A DNA stretch of 64,000 nucleotides from Streptomyces sp. HUAS MG91 (lineage in GTDB: Bacteria; Actinomycetota; Actinomycetes; Streptomycetales; Streptomycetaceae). Positions within the stretch are counted from its first letter, which is position 1, and every line of letters begins with the position of its first letter. The stretch covers positions 7,998,001 through 8,062,000 of the forward strand of contig NZ_CP159534.1 of the NCBI RefSeq assembly GCF_040529335.1, in the 5' to 3' direction. The notes below the pieces were generated by a model. It was given only the letters and a program-made list of their open reading frames with translations, was not told the origin of the DNA and did not search any database. Made by a program: the position numbers and the translations under genes. Of the stretch, positions 34,270 to 43,047 are shown piece after piece.

Positions 34270-34848
34270 TCAGGGGTGCAGGGTGGGCCGGTAGCTCAGC
34301 TCCTGGATGTCGCCGCCGAGCGTCCGGCTCTCGATCAGCTCGAGATCGAAGTCCTCCGCACCCGCGAAGACCGGAGCGAGCCCGGTACGGCCCGTGATCA
34401 CGGGGAAGACCGTCACCTGCACCCGGTCGACCAGTCCGGCGGCCATCAGCGCCCGGTTCATCGCGAGGCTGCCGTGCGAGCGCAGCGGCACCGCCGACTC
34501 CGCCTTGAGCCGGGCGACGACATCGACGGCGTCACCCTTCTCGACGGTGGCGTCGGGCCAGTCGAGGGGACCGTCCAGCGTCGACGACACCACCGTCGCC
34601 GGAAGCTCCCTCATCCGGGTGACCCAGGGGTCCCGCACGTCGGAGTCCTCGGTGCTCGCCGCCAGCATCTGCGCGAACAGCCGGTACGTGTTCGCCCCGA
34701 TGACCATCCGCTGGTCGGTGCCGTACTGGGCGAGCCGGTGGGCGAGCAGCTCGGGCCCCTGCTTGCCCCAGTACCCGGTCCAGTCGCCGCCGGCCCCGCC
34801 GAAGCCGTCGAGGCTGGAGAAGACGTCGAAGGTGTATGTGGTGGTCAT
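34270..34848 (-). CDS. RibD C-terminal / dihydrofolate reductase-like protein
   Basis: A 192-residue cytoplasmic protein of the RibD_C/DHFR-like fold that uses NADPH. It opens with YTFDVFSSLDGFGG, has MVIGANTYRLF near residue 48 for the nucleotide loop, and LRSHGSLAMNRALMAAGLVD near residue 124 (in part). A FPVITGRTG segment follows near residue 150. Stand-alone members are common in actinobacteria and mostly uncharacterised. True DHFR or riboflavin activity should not be assumed. AAGGGG precedes the ATG at 34848. Confidence 0.82.
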   Translation of the reverse strand: MTTTYTFDVFSSLDGFGGAGGDWTGYWGKQGPELLAHRLAQYGTDQRMVIGANTYRLFAQMLAASTEDSDVRDPWVTRMRELPATVVSSTLDGPLDWPDATVEKGDAVDVVARLKAESAVPLRSHGSLAMNRALMAAGLVDRVQVTVFPVITGRTGLAPVFAGAEDFDLELIESRTLGGDIQELSYRPTLHP

Positions 34849-35066
34849 GGCGTTCCCCTTGTCCGTGGGCGTTCCCGGGTGAAAGCCCCGTCGGTGAGTG
34901 AGACCGTCCGGCGCGGCGGGACTCATCGGCCGGGGGCGGCTCCGTCCAGGATCTCCGCCGCGCCCCGTCGCCGCGCCCGGTGGTACGTGCACGGGTGATA
35001 CATCCGGCCGCCGTGGGCCTCTACGCTGGACGTGCGTCGTCAGCACGGCTTGGGCGGGTGGAACGC

Positions 35067-35861
35067 ATGGGGTGGTCCGTATCGGTGCCGGGCATCGAGG
35101 TGTCGGTCGCCGCGCAGCCCGAGCGGACCGTCGTGCACGTCGCGGGCCGCCTCGACGAGGACGCCGTGGTCGCGCTGCGGCAGCAGCTGGCGGACCACCA
35201 CCGCTGCCTGGTCCTCGACTTCAGCCGGGTGTCCTTCGTGGGGATGGCCGGAGTGGCGCTCGTCGAGGCGGTCGCCGAGCAGGTGCGCGCGGCGGGCGGT
35301 GAGCTGGAGGTCTGGGGCGTCGACGATCCCCGGCTGCGGCAGATGCACGAGAGCGGCCGGCTGCGTGCCCTGTGCCGGCACGCGGGACGCGGTGCGGAGA
35401 CCACCGCCCCGGCCGAGAGCCGCAACCGGCTGGTGATGCGGGAGGCGCTGGCCGCGGCCCTGCGCGTGACCGGGGCTCCGATGGGCAACGCCCAGCTCCT
35501 GGACTCCGCCTCGCAGTCCCTGCGCATCACGACACAGCGCGGCTTCCACCAGCCGTTCCTGGACTTCTTCCGCCGCGTGGAGACCAGGGCGCACGGCAGC
35601 ACCTGCGGCACGGCCGCCGCACAGCGCAGCGCCGTCTACGTGGAGGACGTCCGCGAGTCCGATCTGTTCGTCGGCACACCGGCGGCGGAGGTCCTGGAGG
35701 ACGCGGGGGTGCGGGCCGTCGCCTCGCTGCCCGTGATGACGGCGGCGGGCGACCTGGCGGGGATGCTCTCCACCCACTTCGCCCGGCCCACCGTGTGGAC
35801 GCCCGAGGTGCGGCGCGAGCTGGCGTACGTGGCCGAGGCGGCCGGCCGGCTGATCCGCTGA
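35067..35861 (+). CDS. STAS-GAF protein (anti-anti-sigma-like with sensor domain)
   Basis: A 264-residue soluble protein. Residues 1-105 form a STAS domain: VVHVAGRLDEDAVVALRQQL, then LVLDFSRVSFVGMAGVALVE, where the usual phospho-Ser/Thr position reads FVGMAG with no Ser directly after the Asp-like turn. Residues 120-262 form a GAF-like domain with NAQLLDSASQSLRI and CGTAAAQRSAVYVEDVRES. This arrangement is known in Streptomyces stress signalling. The ATG at 35067 follows GGGTGGAA. Because the phospho-acceptor looks changed, it may signal without phosphorylation. No anti-sigma or sigma gene is adjacent. Confidence 0.78.
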   Translation: MGWSVSVPGIEVSVAAQPERTVVHVAGRLDEDAVVALRQQLADHHRCLVLDFSRVSFVGMAGVALVEAVAEQVRAAGGELEVWGVDDPRLRQMHESGRLRALCRHAGRGAETTAPAESRNRLVMREALAAALRVTGAPMGNAQLLDSASQSLRITTQRGFHQPFLDFFRRVETRAHGSTCGTAAAQRSAVYVEDVRESDLFVGTPAAEVLEDAGVRAVASLPVMTAAGDLAGMLSTHFARPTVWTPEVRRELAYVAEAAGRLIR

Positions 35862-35875
35862 CCGGCCCGACTGTC

Positions 35876-36799
35876 TCAGGGCCTGCGGCGCCCGCGCGAG
35901 TGCCGGATGCCCGCCTCGTACGTCTCCTGGAGCGTGTGCAGCGTCTCGTCGAAGTGCCGTGCCGCGTACGTCGCGTAGAGGATGTCGACCAGCAGCAGCT
36001 GACCCCACTTGGAGGTCACGGACTCGCCGTACAGGCCCGCTCCCTCGACGTTCGACGTGAACAGCGGCACGTCCGCGAGCCGGGCCAGCGGGCTCTTGGG
36101 GGCCGCGGTGATCGCGATGGTGGCGGCCCCGCGGTCGACGGCCAGCCGGGTCGCCTCCACCACGGCGGTGGTCTGGCCGGAGTCGCTGATCGCGATGAGG
36201 ACGTCGCCGGGGGCGAGCACGGTGGCGACCATCATCTGCACGCTCTGGTCGCGGTAGTGCAGACACTTCTTGCCGGCGCGGGTGAAGCGCATCACGCCCT
36301 CCTCGGCGGCGATGCCGGAGGCGCCCATGGAGCAGAAGACGAGGGCGTTCGCCTCGTCGAGGAGCGCGGCGGCCTCCGCCAGTGCCTCGGCGTCGACCTG
36401 CCGGGCGGTCCGGGTGAGGGCCTGCCGGCTGCTGCGCTCGATCTTGCCGATGATGGCGGGCGCGGCGTCGTCCCGCAGGATGCCCTCGTAGACGAATTCC
36501 GCCTCGCCGCCGCCCGCGGCGGTGCGGGTGGCGGCGAAGCGGGCCTCGGCGAGACCGACGCGGAGCGTGTGATAGCTCTCTAGGCCCATCTCCCGCACGA
36601 AACGGGAGACGGTCGACTCGGCGACCCCGCACGCCGAGGCGAGCTGCGTGATCGTCATGGCCTGTGCCTCGGTGGGATGGGCCACCAGGTACTCGGCGAT
36701 CTGGCGCAGCGCGGACGGCAGATAGGGCAGCCGGCGGGTGATCTGGTGCAGCACATTGCCGCCACCGGGTGCCGCCGTGCCCTCTGCTGGGACTGCCAT
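35876..36799 (-). CDS. MurR/RpiR-family regulator of the catabolic cluster
   Basis: A 307-residue regulator. The HTH_6 domain covers residues 15-90 (MTITQLASACGVAESTVSRFVREMG in the middle, in part). A SIS sugar-phosphate-binding domain covers residues 135-265, with CSMGASGIAAEEG and the phosphate loop AISDSGQTTAVVEA. The ligand is therefore probably a sugar phosphate or a phosphorylated acid. It is the last gene of a ten-gene unidirectional cluster. Two GAAATTTC palindromes before the first gene at 45.56-45.61 kb are the best candidate operators. Confidence 0.88.
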   Translation of the reverse strand: MAVPAEGTAAPGGGNVLHQITRRLPYLPSALRQIAEYLVAHPTEAQAMTITQLASACGVAESTVSRFVREMGLESYHTLRVGLAEARFAATRTAAGGGEAEFVYEGILRDDAAPAIIGKIERSSRQALTRTARQVDAEALAEAAALLDEANALVFCSMGASGIAAEEGVMRFTRAGKKCLHYRDQSVQMMVATVLAPGDVLIAISDSGQTTAVVEATRLAVDRGAATIAITAAPKSPLARLADVPLFTSNVEGAGLYGESVTSKWGQLLLVDILYATYAARHFDETLHTLQETYEAGIRHSRGRRRP

Positions 36800-36827
36800 C
36801 GCTCGCTCCGCTCGTCGGTCTGGCCGG

Positions 36828-37754
36828 TTATCCGTCGCGGGCCCCGCTGAGGGCCTGGAGAAGATTGTCCACTGCCGCCCGGGTGGCCCGGTCGACGCTC
36901 TCCTCGGTGAACCCGCCGATGTGGGGCGTGCTGACCGCCAGCGGGTGCGCGAGCAGGTCGCGATCGGCGGGCGGCTCCACCTCGAAGACGTCCGTGGCGT
37001 ACCCGCCCAGGCGCCCGTCGTCGAGCGCGGCGCGCACCGCACGCGGATCGATCAGCGTGGCGCGGGCCGTGTTGACCAGGCAGGCGCCCGGCCGCACGGC
37101 GTCGAGGAACGCCGCGTCGACCAGCGGCCCGCCGGCCGGCGGCGGGCAGTGCAGCGTGAGCACGTCGGACTCGGCCAGCAGCCGCGGCAGCGGAGTGTCG
37201 CCCGCCCCGGGCGCCGCGTCGTGGCGGAGGACCCGCATGCCCAGGGCGCGTCCCAGGGCGGCGACCCGGCTGCCGATCCGGCCGCACCCGATGACCCCGA
37301 GGGTGCGGCCGGCGAGTTCGCGGCCGCGCCTGCGCCGCCATTCACCCTGGCGCAGCGCGGCGTCCTGCGCGGGGATGGCGCGGCCCGAGGCCAGGATCAG
37401 GGCGAGGGTGAGTTCGGCGACCCCTTGGGCGTTGGCGTCGCCCGTGGTCGTCACCGTGATGCCACGCTCGGCCGCGGCGGCCAGGTCGACGGCGTCGGTG
37501 CCCACTCCGTTGCGGCTGATGACGCGCAGGCGGGGCGCCCGGTCCAGGATGTCACCGGTGATCGGCTCGACCCCGGCGAGATAGCCGACGCAGTCGGCCA
37601 GGGCCGCCCGCTGTTCGTCCGCGGTGGGCATGCGGCCCGGCGCCGGGTAGACCAGCTCGAACCCGGCGGCCTCCAGCTCCGCCAGGGCGGGGTGCCCGTC
37701 GGCGGACAGGGAGCGCGGGGTGACGGCGATCCGGGCGACGGCGGGGGCGCTCAC
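36828..37754 (-). CDS. D-2-hydroxyacid dehydrogenase family protein
   Basis: A 308-residue NAD(H)-dependent dehydrogenase of the D-isomer-specific 2-hydroxyacid family (SerA, GhrB-like). The nucleotide motif is GVIGCGRIGSRVAALGRALG near residue 144. Catalytic Arg is in NTARATLIDPRAV near residue 224, Glu in DVFEVEPP near residue 253 and His in STPHIGGFTEES near residue 271. The GTG start at 37754 overlaps the cupin isomerase stop. Reduction of a 2-oxo acid or oxidation of a phosphorylated D-hydroxyacid in the cluster's pathway is inferred. Confidence 0.88.
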   Translation of the reverse strand: MSAPAVARIAVTPRSLSADGHPALAELEAAGFELVYPAPGRMPTADEQRAALADCVGYLAGVEPITGDILDRAPRLRVISRNGVGTDAVDLAAAAERGITVTTTGDANAQGVAELTLALILASGRAIPAQDAALRQGEWRRRRGRELAGRTLGVIGCGRIGSRVAALGRALGMRVLRHDAAPGAGDTPLPRLLAESDVLTLHCPPPAGGPLVDAAFLDAVRPGACLVNTARATLIDPRAVRAALDDGRLGGYATDVFEVEPPADRDLLAHPLAVSTPHIGGFTEESVDRATRAAVDNLLQALSGARDG

Positions 37755-38335
37755 ACGTCCTCCTGCCAGCGCGGGTTGTCGAGAACGGCGGGCTGTCCGT
37801 CGCGCTCCACGACGATCTTGCGGAATCCCTTGGTCTCGATGGTGCCGTAGTCGTGGCCGGCGTGACCGGGGAACGCGAAGAAGGTCACCAGGGGCTCGTC
37901 GGGGCTGGTGTTGATGGACCGGTGGGCGTAGCGGGCGGGCACGTAGACGGCGGTGCCGGGCGTGAACTCCTCCCACTGCACGTGTCCCTCGGGGTTCTCC
38001 ATCAGCATCAGGCCGCGCCCCGACAGGCAGTAGTAGATCTCCGAGGTCTCCAGCACCTCGTGGAAGTGGCCCTTGGTCATGAAGTACTCGTCACCGACCT
38101 TGCCCGGGTAGGTGATGCTGGTGCCGTAGGCGACCTCGCCGCTGCCGTGCGGGACGCCCATGTCGAAGAACTCGTAGACGAGCGTGCCCTGTTCGGCCAG
38201 GACGCGGGCCGCGTCGGCGTCGGCGTACATGTCGGCCATGTCGGCGACGTGACGGCGCAGCGGCCGCTTCGTGGCGGACAGGCCGGTGGTGAGCGAGAAG
38301 TCGGTGACGACGGCGTCACGGGTGGCGACGGTCAT
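37751..38335 (-). CDS. Cupin-type phosphoglucose isomerase family protein
   Basis: A 194-residue protein of the cupin GPI family (Pfam GPI, the type known from archaea). The metal site motif is THGHFH-like: FMTKGHFHEVLETSEIYYCLSG near residue 90 (in part), with Glu in the middle and a second His in PARYAHRSINTS near residue 137. Such enzymes use Fe, Zn or Mn to interconvert aldose and ketose 6-phosphates. In this cluster the substrate need not be glucose-6-phosphate; a shorter or modified sugar phosphate is possible. ATG at 38335. Confidence 0.82.
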   Translation of the reverse strand: MTVATRDAVVTDFSLTTGLSATKRPLRRHVADMADMYADADAARVLAEQGTLVYEFFDMGVPHGSGEVAYGTSITYPGKVGDEYFMTKGHFHEVLETSEIYYCLSGRGLMLMENPEGHVQWEEFTPGTAVYVPARYAHRSINTSPDEPLVTFFAFPGHAGHDYGTIETKGFRKIVVERDGQPAVLDNPRWQEDV

Positions 38336-38370
38336 GCGGATGCTCCTTGAAGTACGGGTACGGGGGTGGC

Positions 38371-39315
38371 CTACGCCTGGGCGGCGAGGGCGGACAGGCG
38401 GTCGAACTCGGGTCCCTGGGTGGGGATGTCGAGGGCGAACACCTCGGCGATCACCCGGGTCCAGCCGTGGATGAAGTACAGCCAGCCGTCCTCCACCGTG
38501 ACGTGCCGCCCGGCCTGCTGGGCGCGCGCCTGGTCGAGGAAGAGGAGGTCGCCGCGGTAGTTGAAGTCCCAGGCGATCGCGTGCTCGGGGAAGCGGGCCG
38601 CGTCGGTCAGCGGAGAGCCGGGCCGGTCCTTGCCGAGGCCCGTGGCGTTTACGACCACGGAGTGCGGGGCGAGCCGGGCGAGCTGGGCGTCGTTGACGTC
38701 GGGGGTGTCGGCGACGACGTACTCGACGGGGATGCTCAGGCCGAGCTTCGCGTGCACGGCCCGCATCTCCTCCAGGCGGCCCGGGCGGCGGTTGGTGACG
38801 ACGACGCGGCCCGGGACGTCCCCGCCGGCCAGCGCCCGCTCGTGCAGGTGGAGGGTGAGCGCGAGCGCGGAGCCGCCCGCGCCGAGCAGCAGCAGATCGC
38901 CTCCGGTGCGCCGCCAGTGCCCCTGCGGGACCAGCGCTTCGAGGGAGAGACCGCTGGTCAGCGGGTCCATGGCGTGGCCCCACAGGCGGCCGTCGCGCTT
39001 GGAGATGCTGCTGACCTCGTCGAGCAGCGCGGTCTGCGGGCCGACGGAGTCGAACAGGTCGTGGGCGGCCTTGTAGAGGTTGAGCTTGTGGGTGGTGACC
39101 AGCGCCCCGAGGGAGAGCGGGTCGTGCTTGATGAAGTCGACGACGTCGCGGTAGTGCTCCGCGGTGTCGTCGAGGGGCAGGTCGATGCCCTGGATGACGG
39201 CGTCCAGACCCAGGGCGCGGGCCCAGGCCGGGAAGACCTTCATGATGGACGACTTGGTGGTGGTGACGCCGACGAAGTACATCGTCGGGCGCTGCGCGGG
39301 CGAGAGGCTGCCCAT
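38371..39315 (-). CDS. Shikimate dehydrogenase-like protein with altered substrate site
   Basis: A 314-residue AroE-fold oxidoreductase. The catalytic Lys is kept in VTTHKLNLY near residue 77 and the Asp in GHAMDPLTSG near residue 114. The NADP site LLLLGAGGSALALTLHL is near residue 138, with NRRPGR after the next strand. The substrate-anchoring Ser-x-Ser of AroE is replaced by TTKSSIMK at residues 17-24, and the NTD motif by AMD. This, together with its setting among sugar-phosphate enzymes, argues against shikimate as substrate. Start at ATG 39315 giving MGSLSPAQRP; nine residues upstream are dropped. Confidence 0.75.
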   Translation of the reverse strand: MGSLSPAQRPTMYFVGVTTTKSSIMKVFPAWARALGLDAVIQGIDLPLDDTAEHYRDVVDFIKHDPLSLGALVTTHKLNLYKAAHDLFDSVGPQTALLDEVSSISKRDGRLWGHAMDPLTSGLSLEALVPQGHWRRTGGDLLLLGAGGSALALTLHLHERALAGGDVPGRVVVTNRRPGRLEEMRAVHAKLGLSIPVEYVVADTPDVNDAQLARLAPHSVVVNATGLGKDRPGSPLTDAARFPEHAIAWDFNYRGDLLFLDQARAQQAGRHVTVEDGWLYFIHGWTRVIAEVFALDIPTQGPEFDRLSALAAQA

Positions 39316-39379
39316 GCGGGATCTCCAGACGTGCGGGATCAACGGATGGATGAAGAAGGGGAGTTGAAGAGAGCGGGCC

Positions 39380-40879
39380 TCAGTGCTCGGCCCAGTCGCG
39401 GGCGCGCTCCACGGCGCGTTGCCAGCCCGCGTACAGCCGGTCGGCCTCGGCGCGGTCCAGGGCGGCGTCGAAGCGCCGGTCGAGGCGGAACATCTCCGCG
39501 AGCTCGGCCCGGTCCTTCCAGAAGCCCGTGGCGAGCCCGGCGAGGAACGCGGCGCCGCGCGCCGAGGACTCGATGACGGTGGGCCGCAGGACCGGTACGT
39601 CGATGATGTCGGCCTGCAACTGCATCAGGAAGTTGTTGACGGTGGCGCCGCCGTCGACCCGGATCTCCCGGGTCGTGATGCCGGAGTCCGCCTCCATGCA
39701 GGTGATGACATCGCGGAACTGATAGGCGATCGACTCCAGGGCGGCCCGGATGATGTGCTTGCGGTTCACGCCCCGCGTCAGGCCGATGATCGCGCCGCGG
39801 GCGTACTGGTCCCAGTACGGCGCGGCCAGGCCGACGAACGCCGGCACCAGATAGACGCCGTTGCTGTCGGGCACCTGGCGGGCCGCGGTCTCCGTGTCCT
39901 CGGCGTCGTACACGATGCACAGCTCGTCGCGCAGCCACTGGATGGAGGCGGCGGCGACGAAGATCAGCCCTTCCAGGGCGTACTCGACCGTGCCGTCCAG
40001 GCCCCACGCGATGGTGGTGAGCATGCCGCGCTCGCTGGCGACGGGCCGCTCCCCGGTGTTCAGCACGAGGGAGGCACCGGTGCCGTACGTGGCCTTGACG
40101 CTGCCCGCGTCGAAGCAGGCCTGGCCGAACAGGGCACCCTGCTGGTCACCCACCGCCGAGGCGACCGGGATGCGGGCGCCGAGCAGCACGGACGGCTCGG
40201 TGTACCCGTACACCTCGCTGGTGGGGCGCACCTCGGGCAGCAGCGAGCGGGGGATGCCCAGCTCGGCCAGCAGCCGCGGGTCCCAGTCCAGGCGGTGGAT
40301 GTCGAACAACATGGTCCGGGCCGCGTTGGTGTGGTCCGTGACGTGGACGGCGCCGCCGGTGAGGTTCCAGATCAGCCAGGAGTCGACGGTGCCGAAGGCG
40401 AGTTCGCCGCGCTCGGCCCGCTCCCGGGCGCCCGGGACGTGATCGAGGATCCACTTGATCTTCGTCGCGGAGAAGTAGGCGTCGATGATGAGGCCGGTGG
40501 TGGCGCGGACGTGCTCCTCCAGGCCGCGCTCCTTGAGCTGTTCGCACAAGGGAGCGGTGCGCCGGTCCTGCCAGACGATCGCGTTGTGGACGGGCTCGCC
40601 GGTGGCGCGGTCCCAGACGACGACGGTCTCGCGCTGGTTGGTGATGCCGATCGCGGCGATGTCGTCGCCCGTGCAGTCGGCCTCGGCGAGGACCTGCTTG
40701 GCGACGGTGAGCTGGGTGTTCCAGATGTCGCGGGGGTTGTGCTCCACCCAGCCCGGCTGCGGGTACAGCTGGGGGAACTCCTGGCTGGCCAGCCCCGCGA
40801 CGTCACCCTGCTTGTCGAAGAGGATCGCGCGGATTCCGGTGGTGCCCGCGTCGAAGGCGAGCACATAGCGGGGGGACAT
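39380..40879 (-). CDS. FGGY-family kinase, glycerol kinase-like
   Basis: A 499-residue carbohydrate kinase. The N-terminal FGGY domain opens with [17 protein letters not shown] (phosphate 1 motif) and has [12 protein letters not shown] near residue 80 and WQDRRTAP near residue 103. The C-terminal domain has the adenosine motif [18 protein letters not shown] near residue 404. [19 protein letters not shown] near residue 305 is typical of GlpK. No glycerol facilitator or GlpD is near. Within this cluster of polyol dehydrogenases and an aldolase it may phosphorylate a different polyol or sugar acid. Annotating it simply as glpK could mislead. Confidence 0.85.
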   Translation of the reverse strand: MSPRYVLAFDAGTTGIRAILFDKQGDVAGLASQEFPQLYPQPGWVEHNPRDIWNTQLTVAKQVLAEADCTGDDIAAIGITNQRETVVVWDRATGEPVHNAIVWQDRRTAPLCEQLKERGLEEHVRATTGLIIDAYFSATKIKWILDHVPGARERAERGELAFGTVDSWLIWNLTGGAVHVTDHTNAARTMLFDIHRLDWDPRLLAELGIPRSLLPEVRPTSEVYGYTEPSVLLGARIPVASAVGDQQGALFGQACFDAGSVKATYGTGASLVLNTGERPVASERGMLTTIAWGLDGTVEYALEGLIFVAAASIQWLRDELCIVYDAEDTETAARQVPDSNGVYLVPAFVGLAAPYWDQYARGAIIGLTRGVNRKHIIRAALESIAYQFRDVITCMEADSGITTREIRVDGGATVNNFLMQLQADIIDVPVLRPTVIESSARGAAFLAGLATGFWKDRAELAEMFRLDRRFDAALDRAEADRLYAGWQRAVERARDWAEH

Positions 40880-40883
40880 GGCT

Positions 40884-41960
40884 TCACCTGCCTTCGTCGT
40901 GGCTGTCGTCGGACCCGGAGTCGTAGCTGATCATCGCCTTCATGCCGGTGCCGGAAGCGGCGTAGGCGAAGGCGTCCTCGATCTTCTCCAGCGGGAAACC
41001 GTCGCCGATCAGCGGGGTCAGATCGACGCGCCCCTCGGAGGCCAGGGCCAGGCTGCGCGCGTAGTCGCCGTTGCCGGAGCCGGTGGTGCCGGTCAGGGTC
41101 AGGCCCCGGTAGTGGACCCGGTTGGTGTCGACCGGCACGGTCCGCGCCTGCCCGAGCCCCGAGAAGTAGTTGAGGCGGCCGTGCGGGGCGAGCAGGGTCG
41201 CCGCCTGTTCCTGCACCTCGGCGCTGGACACACAGGTGATGACGACGTCCGCGCCGCGCCCGTCGGTGTGTTCGGCGACGACGTCGGCGAGGTCCTGCTC
41301 CCGTACGTCGACGATCACGTCGGCGCCGAGCCGCGCGGCCAGCTCCAGGCGCGGGCGGCGCCGGTTGGACACGATCACCTTGCGGGCGCCCGCCACCTTG
41401 GCGAGCAGCAGATGGCAGGCGCCGATGGGACCCGCGCCGGCGATGACGACGGTGTCCTCGGGGCCGACCCGCAGGGCCTGCTGGCCGTGGTAGCAGCAGG
41501 ACAGCGGCTCGACGAGCGCGGCCTGCCGGTAGTCCAGGGAGTCGGGCAGTGTGAACACGTTGCCGCGTTCGATCGCGAAACCGGGAACGTGCAGCAGTTC
41601 CTGGAAGCCGCCGTCGTAGCTGATGCCGAACGCCTCGTAGTCGGGGCACATGTTGTTGTGGCCGTGGCGGCACATCGCGCAGCGCCCGCAGCCGACGTTC
41701 GGGGTGACGCTCACCCGCGCGCCGACGGCCAGGCCGCGCACGCGGGGCCCCGCGGCGACGACGTCACCGGCGAACTCGTGGCCCAGGACCCGGCGCGTCC
41801 CCGCCGGGATCTTGAAGTGGCCGTGGCGGTGGACCCGCAGGTCGGTGCCGCACACGGAGGCGGCCCGGACGCGGACGAGGATCCCGTCGTCGGACAGCTC
41901 GGGCTCGGGCACGTCCTCGACCGTCAGACGGCCCGGCTCGTGGAGGACCGCGGCCTTCAC
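40884..41960 (-). CDS. Zinc-dependent medium-chain dehydrogenase (sorbitol/threonine-DH-like)
   Basis: A 358-residue zinc MDR. Catalytic zinc ligands are in SVCGTD near residue 38 and GHEFAG near residue 61. The structural zinc lobe is intact: [18 protein letters not shown] near residue 89 supplies four Cys. The nucleotide site is [22 protein letters not shown] near residue 167 (in part). Oxidation of a polyol or sugar alcohol to a ketose is the expected reaction. The GTG start at 41960 overlaps the stop of the next MDR gene upstream in the transcript, so the two dehydrogenases are coupled. Confidence 0.88.
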   Translation of the reverse strand: MKAAVLHEPGRLTVEDVPEPELSDDGILVRVRAASVCGTDLRVHRHGHFKIPAGTRRVLGHEFAGDVVAAGPRVRGLAVGARVSVTPNVGCGRCAMCRHGHNNMCPDYEAFGISYDGGFQELLHVPGFAIERGNVFTLPDSLDYRQAALVEPLSCCYHGQQALRVGPEDTVVIAGAGPIGACHLLLAKVAGARKVIVSNRRRPRLELAARLGADVIVDVREQDLADVVAEHTDGRGADVVITCVSSAEVQEQAATLLAPHGRLNYFSGLGQARTVPVDTNRVHYRGLTLTGTTGSGNGDYARSLALASEGRVDLTPLIGDGFPLEKIEDAFAYAASGTGMKAMISYDSGSDDSHDEGR

Positions 41961-43042
41961 CGGATGTCACCTCCCGCCCCGGCTTCGTACGGGGGCCTGG
42001 CCTCGTCGGCGACGGCGAAGACGACCTTGTTGTACCAGGTACGCCGGTGCAGCATGTCGGCGAACATGCTTGGCGCGTCCACGAGTTCAGGGGTGTGGCT
42101 GATCAGGGGAGCCATCTGGAGGTCCTTGCCGAGATGGCGCACGACCATGTCCCATTCGCTGTGCCCGGCCGGGGCGATCTTCGAGTTCCAGGTGCCGTAC
42201 AGGCGCAGTTCGCGGCGGAGCACGGAGGAGACGAGACCGCGCGGCAGGGTCAGGTCACCGGAGAGGTCGCCGAGCAGCACGACCTGCCCGAGGGCGGCCG
42301 CGGCGGTGATCGCCTGGACGGCGGTGACGGGCAGCCCGCAGGCCTCGACGGCGATGTCGACACCGCGCCCGCCGGTCAGCTCCCGGACCTGCTCGGCGGT
42401 GTCGCCCGCGCTCGCGTCGATCACGGGGAAGCCGAGATCGGCGAGGACGGCGCGCTTACGGGCGTCGACGTCGGCCACGTACACCTCGCTCGCCCCGAGG
42501 ATCCGCAGCCACTGCGCGGCGAGCGCGCCGATCGGGCCCGCGCCGATGACGAGCGCGGTGGCGTCGGCCGGCAGATCGAGCTTGAGCATGGCGTGCAGGG
42601 CGACCGCGGCGGGCTCGACCATGGCGGCGTGGGTGAGCGGGGTGTCCCGCGGCACCCGGATCAGGTTGGCCTCGGGGACGTGCATCCGCTCGGCCAGGGC
42701 TCCGTCGCGCCGGGAGCCGTAGTAGTCGTAGCCGCTGCCGAGCGCGTACTCGCCGATCCGGGTCATGGGATCGGCGGCGTCGGGCAGCAGCGGGAAGACG
42801 GCGACCCGGTCACCGGGGGTGAACTCGCTGTCCGCGGGGGCCTGTTCGACGATCGCGGAGAACTCGTGGCCGAGCACGAGGGGGTAGTGGTACGCCTTGC
42901 CGCGTCCGTAGCGCAGGACGTCGGAGCCGCACACGCCGACGGCGCCGACCCGGACGAGGACCGAGCGGTCGCCGACGGGCTCCGGCTCGGACACGTCCGT
43001 GTGGACCATCTCTTCCAGGGACTTGAGGACGGCTGCTTTCAT
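41957..43042 (-). CDS. GatD-like medium-chain dehydrogenase lacking the structural zinc cysteines
   Basis: A 361-residue MDR closest in pattern to galactitol-1-phosphate 5-dehydrogenase (NYDYYGSRRDGALAE-type segment: GYDYYGSRRDGALAERM near residue 115). Catalytic ligands are in VGVCGSD and LGHEFSA. Where family members have four Cys for structural zinc, this one reads PLLPDAADPMTRIGEYALGS, with none of them. The nucleotide motif is VIGAGPIGALAAQWLRILGA near residue 170. The neighbour's lobe is intact, so the loss is specific. A sugar-alcohol phosphate is a plausible substrate. Confidence 0.85.
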   Translation of the reverse strand: MKAAVLKSLEEMVHTDVSEPEPVGDRSVLVRVGAVGVCGSDVLRYGRGKAYHYPLVLGHEFSAIVEQAPADSEFTPGDRVAVFPLLPDAADPMTRIGEYALGSGYDYYGSRRDGALAERMHVPEANLIRVPRDTPLTHAAMVEPAAVALHAMLKLDLPADATALVIGAGPIGALAAQWLRILGASEVYVADVDARKRAVLADLGFPVIDASAGDTAEQVRELTGGRGVDIAVEACGLPVTAVQAITAAAALGQVVLLGDLSGDLTLPRGLVSSVLRRELRLYGTWNSKIAPAGHSEWDMVVRHLGKDLQMAPLISHTPELVDAPSMFADMLHRRTWYNKVVFAVADEARPPYEAGAGGDIR

Positions 43043-43047
43043 CGCCG

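Noticed and set aside
39380..40879. Naming the FGGY kinase glpK and the cluster glycerol catabolism
   Set aside because: No GlpF or GlpD homologue is near, and the neighbours are sugar-acid and polyol enzymes, so the assignment would be unsafe.
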